DNA of 64,000 bases, from assembly GCF_018780385.1 (NCBI RefSeq), contig NZ_JADMJO010000001.1, positions 1-64,000 on the forward strand, in the 5' to 3' direction. Under the pieces are notes generated by a model that worked only from the letters and a program-made list of their open reading frames with translations, had not been told where the DNA came from and did no database searches. Origin of the DNA: Hydrogenophaga sp. Lineage in GTDB: Bacteria > Pseudomonadota > Gammaproteobacteria > Burkholderiales > Burkholderiaceae_C. The position numbers were made by a program, and so were the translations under genes. Below are positions 35,953 through 43,702 of the stretch, piece after piece (position 1 is the first letter of the stretch; each line of letters starts with the position of its first letter).

Positions 35953-36477
35953 TCAGTGCCCGCCGGCCACAAAACGATCGGCGCGCGCGGCCTGCAACAC
36001 GGCCGGCAGGCTGTGGTGCATGGCCACGACGGGGCGGGCCCCACTGAGCCAGTCGTTGGGGGTGACGAACCACAGTGCAAGCTCGACGTCGTCGAACACC
36101 GGGCGCAGTTCGGCCAGCAACGGCGCCATGGCATCCACCACCGACGCGGTGGGCAGGCTGAACTGGAACAGCGGGAACAGCGGGCCCCAGGGACTGTCCA
36201 GCGACACCACCGCGCGTGAGACGATCCAGCGCGCCACCAGCGACACCGGCAGGGATTCGGGCAGCCACCCGGCCACCTCGCAGCGGTGGCGGATCAGCTC
36301 GGCCAGGTCGTCTCCGCGGACCAGCCCGCCTGTGCCCGAGAACGCGGCGGCGGTGGAGAGCCAATGGAGTGGTACCAAGGCGTTGGCGCGTTGCGTGTAG
36401 ATCGAGGGCAGGCTCACAGGCGCACCGCGTTGGGCGGGCGTGTCGGGCAACTGGGACATGGATCGGGCGCGAAGCAT
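35953..36477 (-). CDS. Orphan protein with a ParS/MbcA-like C-terminal segment
   Basis: A 174-residue soluble protein. Residues ~10-110 show no recognised domain but keep regular helices. The C-terminal ~50 residues (ELALWFVTPNDWLSGARPVV.. then LPAVLQAARADRF) resemble the toxin-binding domain at the end of Xre/MbcA/ParS antitoxins (WL.tPn..L.g..P). No RES-type toxin gene is next to it and no clear HTH is visible, so an antitoxin role is doubtful; it may be a solitary relative. ATG 36477 was chosen because GGAG lies 6 bases upstream; ATG 36483 is alternative. The 24-base inverted repeat at 36551-36574 lies about 75 bases upstream and may control it. Confidence 0.55.
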   Translation of the reverse strand: MLRARSMSQLPDTPAQRGAPVSLPSIYTQRANALVPLHWLSTAAAFSGTGGLVRGDDLAELIRHRCEVAGWLPESLPVSLVARWIVSRAVVSLDSPWGPLFPLFQFSLPTASVVDAMAPLLAELRPVFDDVELALWFVTPNDWLSGARPVVAMHHSLPAVLQAARADRFVAGGH

Positions 36478-36550
36478 GGGCATCTCCGGTGTGGATCTCC
36501 GGGCAAACGGAGCGCCCGGTGAAGACGCAAGCCTCAGGCAAACGGCCGAG

Positions 36551-36574
36551 TCGGTCTGTACGGTGCCAGACCGA
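36551..36574. promoter_or_regulatory. Inverted repeat TCGGTCTG-N8-CAGACCGA
   Basis: Perfect 8-bp arms separated by TACGGTGC. It lies in the 138-base gap between the orphan gene (starts at 36477, minus) and the hydratase-VOC gene (ends at 36616, minus). It could be an operator for the orphan gene or, less likely, a terminator of the upstream gene: there is no T tract and the 8-base loop is long. Nothing else notable is seen in this gap. Confidence 0.5.
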
Positions 36575-36615
36575 TCGATTGCAGGAACACAACACCCGCT
36601 GACGAAAGCAGTGGG

Positions 36616-37752
36616 TCAACCGATCGGGAGGTGATGGACCGCTGTGGGGTGGTCCGGTGGCCCCTTGAGCTCCACCACATTGCCTTCGGGGTCGCTCAGG
36701 TAGATCGAAGGCCCCTCACCCTCGGCGCCGTAGCGCTGCTCTGTGGGCCCGGCCTCGGCTCCGTGCGCACTCAATTGGTGCCGGATGGTGGTTTCGTTAA
36801 AAGGCTCGACGCGCAGACAGAAGTGGTCGAGGTTGCGGCCTTCGAGCCCCGGGGGTGCACCCCCTGCGCGGCCCAGCTGTCCATCGACGGGGACCAGATC
36901 GATCAGCGAGCGTCCGGCGCGCAGTTGCACCAGGCCGATGGCGTCTTGCCGCCGTTGTACCGTGCAGCCGAGCACATCGCAGTAGAAGCGCAGCATCTGC
37001 TCAAGGTCGACCACGCGCAGCACCAGGTGGTCGATCTCGCGCGGGCGGATCGCAGGTCCCGTGGCACTTGGGTGCAGCCGTCGGTGCACGTCGGTCTCGC
37101 GGGTCAGCGCGGCGTCGAAGTCGCCCAGCTGTTCGCGGTGCACCAGCCGCTTGACCTCGGCCAGCAGCGCGGGATCGGCGCTGGCGAGGCGTTGCGCAAT
37201 CTGGCGCGCCTGCGCGGGCAGGGCATCGTCTTCCACCAACTGCCACACGAGGCCACAGCGCTCGGCGTCGGCTGCGGTCAACTCCTGGCCCAACATCAGC
37301 AGGCCCTTGGCCTTCTGCAGCCCCACCAGGCGTGGCAGCAGCGCGGCCACGCCACCAGTGCCGAACAGGCCCACGTGCACCTCGGGCAACATGAAGCGCG
37401 CGCCGCGCGCAGCCACCGCGAGATCGCCGTTGATCATGAGCTCCAGGCCCGCGCCGACCACCCAGCCCTGGACCGCCGTCACCACGGGTTGGGGCGCGTG
37501 CACCAGCGCCGAAGCGAGTGCCTGCAAGGTGTCGACGAACGCCTCGGTGGCCGGGTCGTCCCGATCCTTGCCGGCGCAGAACGCGCGGCCCTCGCCGCTG
37601 AGCAGGATCACGCGAACGGCCGGGTTGACCACGCCGGCGCGCACGGCGCCCAGCAGCTCGCGGGCCAGGTCGAGGGTCAGGGCGTTGAGGCGCTCGGGGC
37701 GGTTCAGGCGCAGCTCGAGCACACCGGCATCAAGGGTCTGGATCAGGTGCAT
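36616..37752 (-). CDS. Enoyl-CoA hydratase/isomerase fused to a VOC (glyoxalase-like) domain
   Basis: A 378-residue fusion. Residues 1-~235 are a crotonase: VLELRLNRPERLNALTLDL, GEGRAFCAGKD (oxyanion hole) and GWVVGAGLELMINGDLAVAA, with Glu in LPEVHVGL. Residues ~243-375 are a VOC metal-dependent domain: IDHLVLRVVDLEQMLRFYCDVL, NLDHFCLRV and a closing LSDPEGNVVELKG with the metal Glu. Both halves look intact and are joined by a ~10-residue linker without a stop. Stand-alone versions of each are common; the fusion is unusual. It may act on a CoA thioester from aromatic or fatty acid breakdown. It follows the ECF41 target genes after 92 bases on the same strand. Confidence 0.85.
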   Translation of the reverse strand: MHLIQTLDAGVLELRLNRPERLNALTLDLARELLGAVRAGVVNPAVRVILLSGEGRAFCAGKDRDDPATEAFVDTLQALASALVHAPQPVVTAVQGWVVGAGLELMINGDLAVAARGARFMLPEVHVGLFGTGGVAALLPRLVGLQKAKGLLMLGQELTAADAERCGLVWQLVEDDALPAQARQIAQRLASADPALLAEVKRLVHREQLGDFDAALTRETDVHRRLHPSATGPAIRPREIDHLVLRVVDLEQMLRFYCDVLGCTVQRRQDAIGLVQLRAGRSLIDLVPVDGQLGRAGGAPPGLEGRNLDHFCLRVEPFNETTIRHQLSAHGAEAGPTEQRYGAEGEGPSIYLSDPEGNVVELKGPPDHPTAVHHLPIG

Positions 37753-37844
37753 GGCGGGGCAAATCGGTGAGGGCAAGCCAAGAGCGTACTCGCGGCATGG
37801 GTAGCCACAAAGCGGCGCGGCCAGACGGGGCCGGTGTCGCTGTG

Positions 37845-38591
37845 TCAGTACCCGTTGGCCAGCCACTTCGCGAGCGTGGTCGGGCCGATGCGCGCACCGG
37901 GACCAGGCACCAACGAGCGTTCGTCGATGCGGGTCCCGAAGTACAGGGCGTTGGCCTCCGACACCACCTCGCGCGGGTCCTGGCGGGCCTGCAACACACG
38001 GCGGATCAGCGCGTCCAGCGGCAGGGCCTGCGGCCCGGCGACCTCACACGTGCCGTTGAGTGGCACTTGCACAGCCACATCGGCCAGGGCCGCGGCGACG
38101 TCGGCCGCGGCGATGGGCTGCAGCGGCGCCGATGGCAGGGGAACCGTGTTCCCGACCGTGCCCACGTGCGCAACCGACATCAGAAATTCAAAGAATTGCG
38201 TGGCGCGCACCAGGGTGTAAGGCACCGGGCCGGCCTTGATCAGCGCTTCCTGCGCGACCTTGGCGCGGAAGTAGCCGCTCTCCGGCAAGCGCTCGGAGCC
38301 CACCACCGACAGTGCCACGAAGTGGCTCACGCCCGCGCGAGCGCAAGCCGCCAGCAGGTTCTGCGTCGAGGCGCGAAAGAAGTGCATCACCGCCTCGTCG
38401 TCGAACGAAGGGGAGTTGGTGACGTCCACCACCACCTGGGCGCCTTCCAGTGCCTCACTCAAGCCTTCACCGGTGACGGCGTTGACGCCCGACGAGGGCG
38501 AGGCCGCGGTGACGGTGTGGCCGGTCTGCCGCAACAGGATGGTGAGTTGTTTGCCGATGAGGCCGCTGCCTCCGATGATCACGATGTTCAT
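37845..38591 (-). CDS. NmrA/SDR-type NAD(P)-binding oxidoreductase (ECF41 target)
   Basis: A 248-residue atypical short-chain dehydrogenase. The Rossmann motif IIGGSGLIGKQL is at residues 5-16. VVDVTNSPSF and HFVALSVVGSERL..YFRAK (the Ser..Tyr..Lys-like segment) follow, then TLVRATQFFEFL. Such NmrA-like proteins bind NAD(P) and act as oxidoreductases or epimerases. It lies 24 bases behind the carboxymuconolactone decarboxylase gene in the same operon. That operon is preceded by an ECF41-type promoter and sigma gene, which is exactly the 'COE' (carboxymuconolactone decarboxylase, oxidoreductase, epimerase) context of ECF41. Confidence 0.85.
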   Translation of the reverse strand: MNIVIIGGSGLIGKQLTILLRQTGHTVTAASPSSGVNAVTGEGLSEALEGAQVVVDVTNSPSFDDEAVMHFFRASTQNLLAACARAGVSHFVALSVVGSERLPESGYFRAKVAQEALIKAGPVPYTLVRATQFFEFLMSVAHVGTVGNTVPLPSAPLQPIAAADVAAALADVAVQVPLNGTCEVAGPQALPLDALIRRVLQARQDPREVVSEANALYFGTRIDERSLVPGPGARIGPTTLAKWLANGY

Positions 38592-38615
38592 GTCGATTCC
38601 TTGTTGAGGTGGTGT

Positions 38616-39077
38616 TCAGGCGATGTCTTTTTCCGCCACCGGCGCGCGCATGCCGACAGCCATGCGGTTCCAGGCGTTGATCTGCGCGACGGCCCAGCTC
38701 AGCTCGACGATCTCCTGGTCGCTGAACTGATCCTTGAGCGCGTCGAAGCTGGCGTCGTGGTGGTCGTGGCCGTCCGGCAACCGGGTGAGGGCCTCGGCCC
38801 AGTGGAATGCGGCGCGCTCACGTGCGCTGTACAGGCCGGTCTCACGCCAGGTGCACAGGCTGTTGAGGCGCTGCCAGGTCTCGCCGAGCCGACGCAGGTC
38901 GCGCACGTGCATGTCGACGCAGAATGCGCAGCCGTTGAGCTGCGAGACGCGCGTCTTCACGAGTTCCATGAGGATGGGGCCGAGCGAGGACTTCGCCGTG
39001 GTGGCGCCCACGGCGGCCATGGCCTGGTAGGCCTTGGGAGAAATCTCGATCCAGGGGAGCCGGGGTGCGGTGTTCAT
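38616..39077 (-). CDS. Carboxymuconolactone decarboxylase/AhpD-like protein (ECF41 target)
   Basis: A 153-residue all-helical protein of the AhpD/carboxymuconolactone decarboxylase superfamily. The redox motif is NGCAFCVDMH (Cys50, Cys53, His57), so a peroxidase- or disulfide-type reaction is more likely than decarboxylation. C-terminal WAVAQINAWNRMAVGMR is typical. It is the first gene after the ECF41 sigma gene. A promoter TGTCACA-N16-CGTC sits 39 bases upstream of the start, overlapping the 3' end of the sigma gene. Start ATG 39077 follows the family N-terminus. Confidence 0.88.
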   Translation of the reverse strand: MNTAPRLPWIEISPKAYQAMAAVGATTAKSSLGPILMELVKTRVSQLNGCAFCVDMHVRDLRRLGETWQRLNSLCTWRETGLYSARERAAFHWAEALTRLPDGHDHHDASFDALKDQFSDQEIVELSWAVAQINAWNRMAVGMRAPVAEKDIA

Positions 39078-39115
39078 GTGATGCCTTGATGAAGTGGTTG
39101 GGATACACCTCACAA

Positions 39116-39142
39116 GACGATCAGGGCACCGGGTTTGTGACA
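39116..39142 (-). promoter_or_regulatory. ECF41-type promoter (TGTCACA-N16-CGTC) for the decarboxylase-oxidoreductase operon
   Basis: On the minus strand: TGTCACA (39142-39136), 16 bases, CGTC (39119-39116). The same two elements with the same 16-base spacing occur upstream of the sigma gene itself. It lies partly inside the last codons of the sigma gene. Confidence 0.75.
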
Positions 39143-40026
39143 GCGAGGTTGCGCCCGAGCGCAGCCGCGATGCGCGCGAGCTTCTCGGGGTTGCGCTGGG
39201 CCTGCACGCGCAGGATGCGTTCGCCATCGGTCTCGAACGACTGCGCCGACTCCAGCGCGCCGTTGATGAAGCGCAGCAGGCCCCATTGCCCGTTGAGCAC
39301 CACCACCTCGAAACGCACCGCATCGCCGTACTTCAGATGGGTGGCCAGGTAGAGCTGGGCAATGCGCTGGTTGCCCACCAGCGGCACGCCGAAACTCGGC
39401 ACGATGCCGCCGCCGTCACCGATGAGTTGCGCGTCCTCGGCCAGCAGGGTCTTGAGTGTGGCGAACTGCCCGGTGGCCGCCGCATCGGCAAAGCCGCGCA
39501 ACAGGCGCAGCTGGGCTTCGCGCGGCACGATGTGGCGCGGCCGCTCGTCCTGCAGTTGCGCCCGGGCGCGGTGCACGATCTGCCGGCAGGCGCTTTCGGT
39601 CTTGCCCAGCGCCTCGGCCACCTCGCCGTAGTCGGCATCGAACACCTCGCGCAGCAGGAAGGCCGCGCGCGCCTCAGGCGTGAGGCGCTCAAGCAGGGTC
39701 AGGAAGGCCACCGACACGTCATCGGCCCGCTCCACCAGTTGCTCGGGCGTCACCGGCGAATCGGACATCAGCGGCTCGGGCAGCCAGGTGCCGACGTAAT
39801 GCTCGCGCTGCACCTTGGCGCTTCGCAGACGGTCGATCGCCAGGCGCGTGGTGATGGTGACCAGCCAGGCCTCGCTGCTGTCGAGCGCGTCGTGCGGGCT
39901 CTCGTGCCAGCGCAGCCAGGCGTCCTGCACCACCTCCTCGGCCTCGGCCGAAGATCCCAGCATGCGGTAGGCAATGCCTTGCAGGCGGGGGCGCAGGCGG
40001 CTGAAGGTGGCGGTAGGGTCGTTCAT
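39121..40026 (-). CDS. ECF41-type (SigJ-like) RNA polymerase sigma factor with SnoaL C-terminal domain
   Basis: A 301-residue extracytoplasmic-function sigma factor. Sigma2 (~8-75) and sigma4 (~105-160, with LTPEARAAFLLREVFD and YGEVAEALGKTESACRQIV) are followed by a SnoaL/NTF2-like domain (~170-295). The three hallmarks of group ECF41 are present: WLPEP (81-85) in the sigma2-sigma4 linker, DGGG (204-207), and NPEKL (279-283, usually NPDKL/V). In this group the C-terminal extension replaces a separate anti-sigma factor and both inhibits and supports activity. It is preceded by its own TGTCACA-N16-CGTC promoter (autoregulation) and followed by the COE genes. Confidence 0.92.
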   Translation of the reverse strand: MNDPTATFSRLRPRLQGIAYRMLGSSAEAEEVVQDAWLRWHESPHDALDSSEAWLVTITTRLAIDRLRSAKVQREHYVGTWLPEPLMSDSPVTPEQLVERADDVSVAFLTLLERLTPEARAAFLLREVFDADYGEVAEALGKTESACRQIVHRARAQLQDERPRHIVPREAQLRLLRGFADAAATGQFATLKTLLAEDAQLIGDGGGIVPSFGVPLVGNQRIAQLYLATHLKYGDAVRFEVVVLNGQWGLLRFINGALESAQSFETDGERILRVQAQRNPEKLARIAAALGRNLAVTNPVP

Positions 40027-40035
40027 GACACGAGA

Positions 40036-40062
40036 GACGTGCGGCACCCCGGTGGTGTGACA
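40036..40062 (-). promoter_or_regulatory. ECF41-type promoter (TGTCACA-N16-CGTC) for the sigma factor gene
   Basis: On the minus strand: TGTCACA (40062-40056), 16 bases, CGTC (40039-40036). It ends 9 bases before the sigma ATG (40026), so the message would be nearly leaderless or use a start slightly inside. The identical spacing to the second copy at 39116-39142 makes a chance match unlikely. Confidence 0.72.
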
Positions 40063-40079
40063 GCGCGGGCGGCGAAGCC

Positions 40080-40610
40080 TCAGCGCGCTTGCGTCGGCCC
40101 GGCCCGGCCCGAGTGGACGGGGCCGGCGCGCTGCTCGATCTGCGCTTCGAGCTCGGGGCGCAGGCCCAGCAGGAAACCCGCCTCGGTCACCACAAACAGC
40201 GGGCCGATGATCAGGCCGCTGATGTCGTCCACGAAAGCCGGCTTTCGGCCTTCGAATATGTGTCCCACGAACTGGATGATCCAGCCCACCACGAACAAGC
40301 CAACGCCCAAGGTGGCCCAGGCGCCCAACGAGAGCTGTGACGTGGCCTGCGCGAGCAACAGGCAGCCCAGCAGCAGCGCACCCATGACGGCACCCAGGCG
40401 CACGTCCAGTCGGAGGTAGTACAGCGTGGTCAGGATCACGGCCAGCGTGGCGAGAGACACCGGCAAGCCCGCCACGAGGAAGGTTGGCCGCGCCAGCAGC
40501 ACCACCACCGACAGCACGATCATGGGAATGCCCACGAAGTGCGTCACGATGTTGCGGCGGTCGCGGTGGTAGGCGGCGTACTGGCTGAGGTGGTCGGTGA
40601 GGGTTTTCAT
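40080..40610 (-). CDS. DUF962/Mpo1-like membrane protein
   Basis: A 176-residue inner-membrane protein of the Mpo1/YGL010W-like family. N-terminal signature: LSQYAAYHRDRRNIVTHFVGIP, with the His residues that bind iron in yeast Mpo1, a 2-hydroxy fatty acid dioxygenase. Four to five hydrophobic segments follow, and FVGHIFEGRKPAF is a second family motif. A lipid-oxidising role is possible by homology. GGAG lies 8 bases before ATG 40610. It is transcribed toward the sigma gene (gap 53 bases) and is divergent from the GST gene. Confidence 0.85.
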   Translation of the reverse strand: MKTLTDHLSQYAAYHRDRRNIVTHFVGIPMIVLSVVVLLARPTFLVAGLPVSLATLAVILTTLYYLRLDVRLGAVMGALLLGCLLLAQATSQLSLGAWATLGVGLFVVGWIIQFVGHIFEGRKPAFVDDISGLIIGPLFVVTEAGFLLGLRPELEAQIEQRAGPVHSGRAGPTQAR

Positions 40611-40751
40611 GTGGGTTCTCCTCGGGCGTCGGGCCCGGCGGACATTGTCGCCAGAGCGCGCCTCGATGGCCATGGGGTATGCGAGCACCCACCGGTCAGG
40701 CGGAGCGGGCATGCGTGCCATCATGGCGGGTTGCTCCCTCCGACCGACACC

Positions 40752-41402
40752 GTGCTGCCCATCCTGTACTCCTTTCGCCGCTGCCCTTACGCCATCCGCG
40801 CGCGCCTGGCGCTCTGCCAGGCCGGCGTGTCCGTGGAGTTGCGTGAGGTGGCGCTTTCCAGCAAACCTGCCGAGATGCTGGAGGCGTCTGCGGCCGGCAC
40901 GGTACCGGTGCTGCAGATCGAACCCGGCCAGGTGATCGCGCAAAGCCTCGAGATCATGCGGTGGGCGCTGGAGCAGCACGATCCGGAAGGTTGGCTGGCG
41001 CGTGCCGACTCTCCCGGCCACGCCGCACTGATCGACACCTGCGACGGTGACTTCAAGCAGGCGCTGGACGGCTACAAGTACCCCGAGCGCCACCCACAGC
41101 GCAGCGCGCACGCATGGCGTGACGAAGCGGTGCGTTGCTTGGTCACCCCACTCGAAGGCCACCTGGCCGAAGCCCCGCAGCTCGGCGGCGCGCGGCCCTG
41201 CCTGACGGACGCTGCGATCTTCCCGTTCGTGCGCCAGTTCGCCGCGGTGGACGCCGCGTGGTGGGCCTCGTCGCCGTGGGCGGCCACGCGGCGTTGGCAC
41301 GACGCCTGGGCGGGCAGCGCGCTGATGACCGCCTGCATGCACAAGGTCCCCCGTTGGCAGCCGGGCGCTCCGCTGACCGTGTTCCCGCCGGGCGCGCCGT
41401 GA
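40752..41402 (+). CDS. Glutathione S-transferase-like protein
   Basis: A 216-residue GST-fold protein. Residues 1-~75 are a thioredoxin-like N-domain starting LPILYSFRRCPYAIRARLAL, with CPYA in the glutaredoxin-type active-site position. GTVPVLQIEPGQVIAQSLEIM follows, giving the cis-Pro and the Ser that binds glutathione. The rest is the helical C-domain. GTG 40752 is the only start that gives a normal N-terminus; no strong ribosome binding site is seen. The stop overlaps the start of the helicase gene (GTGA), so the two are translated together, which is an odd pairing. Confidence 0.82.
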   Translation: MLPILYSFRRCPYAIRARLALCQAGVSVELREVALSSKPAEMLEASAAGTVPVLQIEPGQVIAQSLEIMRWALEQHDPEGWLARADSPGHAALIDTCDGDFKQALDGYKYPERHPQRSAHAWRDEAVRCLVTPLEGHLAEAPQLGGARPCLTDAAIFPFVRQFAAVDAAWWASSPWAATRRWHDAWAGSALMTACMHKVPRWQPGAPLTVFPPGAP

Positions 41403-43693
41403 GCCAGGACACCTTGACGCCGCCAGACGCGCTGAGGGTGGCCGTGCGCGTGCTGTGCGCGTTCACCGCCCAGGCCGGTGATCTGGACTTGCGCTTCACG
41501 CCCTCACCCACCGCGCAGGACGGCGTGGCCGGCCACGAGGCCGTGACCGCGCGCCGCCCCGCGCCCTACCAGCGCGAAGTGCCGCTGCGCTCGCGATGCG
41601 GTGATCTGCTGGTGCAAGGCCGTGCCGACGGTTTTGATCCCACCGCCCCGCGCCTTGAAGAAATCAAGACCCACCGCGGCGACGTGGCCCTGGTCCGCGA
41701 CAACCACCAAGCCCTGCATTGGGCGCAGGCACGGGTGTACGCGTGGATGCTGTGCGAGCAGCTCGCGCTGGAGCGCATCGAGGTCGCGCTGGTCTACTTC
41801 AACATCGACACCCACACCGAAACCGCGCTGACCTCCTGGCACACCGCTGACGAACTGCGCCAGCATTTCCACGACCTGTGCGCGCGCTACATCCGCTGGG
41901 CACGCGGTGAGCAGGCCCACCGGTTGGCGCGCGACGCGCACCTGCAGACGCTGAGCTTTCCCTTCGACGGCTTTCGCGCGGGCCAGCGCGATCTGGCCGG
42001 CGCCACCTACCGCACGCACAGCCATGGCCGACACCTCCTGGTGCAGGCGCCCACCGGCATCGGCAAGACCATGGCCACGCTGTTCGGCGCCCTCAGGGCG
42101 ATGCCCGCACAGGGCACCGACAAACTGCTCTACCTCACCGCCAAGACCCCCGGGCGGCAGCTCGCGCTCGATGCTTTGCGGCGGCTTCAACCCGACGCGC
42201 CCGCCGGCCGCTTGCGGGTGCTGGAGCGCGTGGCGCGCGAGAAGGCCTGCGAGCATCCGGACAAAGCCTGCCACGGCGATGCCTGCCCGCTGGCCAGCGG
42301 CTTCTACGACCGGTTGCCGCAAGCCCGCGACGAGGCGGCGCAGGCCGCCTGGCTCGATCAGGCCGGTCTGCGCTCGGTGGCGCTGAAGCACAACGTCTGC
42401 CCCTACTACCTCGGCCAGGACATGCTGCGCTGGAGCGATGTGGTGGTGGGCGACTTCAACCACTTCTTCGACCTTAGCGCGCACGCCTGGGCGCTCACCG
42501 TTGGCGAGCCCTGGCGCGTGGGCCTGTTGCTGGACGAGGCGCACAACCTGGTCGAGCGGGCGCGGCAGATGTACAGCGCCGAGCTCGACCCCTTGATGCT
42601 CGCCGCGCTGCGCAAAGCGCCGCCGCCAGGTTTGAAGGCGTCGCTGGACCGCCTGCACCGCTTCTGGGGCACCCTGGGCCGCGAGCAGGTGGCCGAGCAA
42701 GCGCTGCTGACCGAGCTGCCTGATGGCCTGGTGGGCGCGCTGCAGCAACACACCGCCGACCTCTCCGAGCACCTGGCTGTGGATGCAACAGCGCCCGATG
42801 CGCGTGTGCAGGCCTGGCTGTTCGAGGTGTTGCACTTCCTGCGCGTGGCCGAGGTGTTTGGTGATCACTCGCTGGTGGAAATCACACACGCTGGCGCAGC
42901 GGCTCGCGGGCGTGCACCCCGCCCACACCTGGCCATTCGCAACCTGGTGCCCGCGCCCCACCTGCAACCGCGCTGGCAGGCGGCACACAGCGCCACGCTG
43001 TTTTCGGCCACGCTCAGCCCCATGGACCACGCGATCGACCTGCTCGGCCTCCCGGTGGACTGCGCGCGGCTGGAAGTGCCTTCGCCGTTCGACCCGGCGC
43101 AACTGACGGTGCATGTCACACCGCACATTTCAACGCGCTTCCACGACCGCGCCGCGTCGCTGGACGATGTGGTCGCCGTGATGGCCGCGCAGTACCAGGC
43201 CTTGCCCGGCAACTACCTGGCCTTCTTCAGCAGCTTTGACTACCTGCAACAGGCGCTGGCGCGTTTCGAAGCGGCCCACCCGGACATTCCCGTGTGGTCG
43301 CAATCGCGCGGCATGGCGGAGATCGATCGCAACGCCTTCGTGGCGCGCTTCACCGAACACAGCCAGGGCATCGGCTTCGCGGTGCTGGGGGGCGCCTTTG
43401 GTGAAGGCATCGATCTGCCGGGCCAGCGGCTCATTGGCGCCTTCATCGCCACGCTGGGCTTGCCCCAGGTGAACCCGCTGAACGAGCAACTGCGCGCGCG
43501 ACTGCAGGCCCGTTTTGGCCGCGGCTATGACTACGCCTATTTGTTCCCGGGTCTGCAGAAGGTGGTGCAGGCCGCGGGGCGCGTGATCCGCGGACCCGGC
43601 GACCGGGGGGTGGTGATCCTGATGGACGACCGCTTCGCCCGCCCCGAGGTGCGCAGCCTGCTGCCTCTCTGGTGGCGGGTCGAACGCGGCTGA
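41399..43693 (+). CDS. Nuclease-helicase: PD-(D/E)xK domain fused to a DinG/XPD-type iron-sulfur helicase
   Basis: A 764-residue protein. Residues ~55-150 carry a RecB/Cas4-like PD-(D/E)xK nuclease signature: Asp77 (GRADG), Glu88-x-Lys90 (EEIK) and QARVY at 110-114 (QxxxY). From ~190 it is a superfamily 2 XPD-like helicase: Walker A APTGIGKT (217-224), four cysteines for a 4Fe-4S cluster (284, 291, 296, 334), DEAH (379-382), LFSATLSP, and C-terminal motifs GIGFAVLGGAFGEGIDLPG and QAAGRVIRGPGDRG. It probably unwinds and cuts DNA repair or replication intermediates 5'-3'. It starts at GTG 41399, overlapping the GST stop. Confidence 0.87.
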   Translation: MSQDTLTPPDALRVAVRVLCAFTAQAGDLDLRFTPSPTAQDGVAGHEAVTARRPAPYQREVPLRSRCGDLLVQGRADGFDPTAPRLEEIKTHRGDVALVRDNHQALHWAQARVYAWMLCEQLALERIEVALVYFNIDTHTETALTSWHTADELRQHFHDLCARYIRWARGEQAHRLARDAHLQTLSFPFDGFRAGQRDLAGATYRTHSHGRHLLVQAPTGIGKTMATLFGALRAMPAQGTDKLLYLTAKTPGRQLALDALRRLQPDAPAGRLRVLERVAREKACEHPDKACHGDACPLASGFYDRLPQARDEAAQAAWLDQAGLRSVALKHNVCPYYLGQDMLRWSDVVVGDFNHFFDLSAHAWALTVGEPWRVGLLLDEAHNLVERARQMYSAELDPLMLAALRKAPPPGLKASLDRLHRFWGTLGREQVAEQALLTELPDGLVGALQQHTADLSEHLAVDATAPDARVQAWLFEVLHFLRVAEVFGDHSLVEITHAGAAARGRAPRPHLAIRNLVPAPHLQPRWQAAHSATLFSATLSPMDHAIDLLGLPVDCARLEVPSPFDPAQLTVHVTPHISTRFHDRAASLDDVVAVMAAQYQALPGNYLAFFSSFDYLQQALARFEAAHPDIPVWSQSRGMAEIDRNAFVARFTEHSQGIGFAVLGGAFGEGIDLPGQRLIGAFIATLGLPQVNPLNEQLRARLQARFGRGYDYAYLFPGLQKVVQAAGRVIRGPGDRGVVILMDDRFARPEVRSLLPLWWRVERG

Positions 43694-43702
43694 GCGGCTC
43701 GA

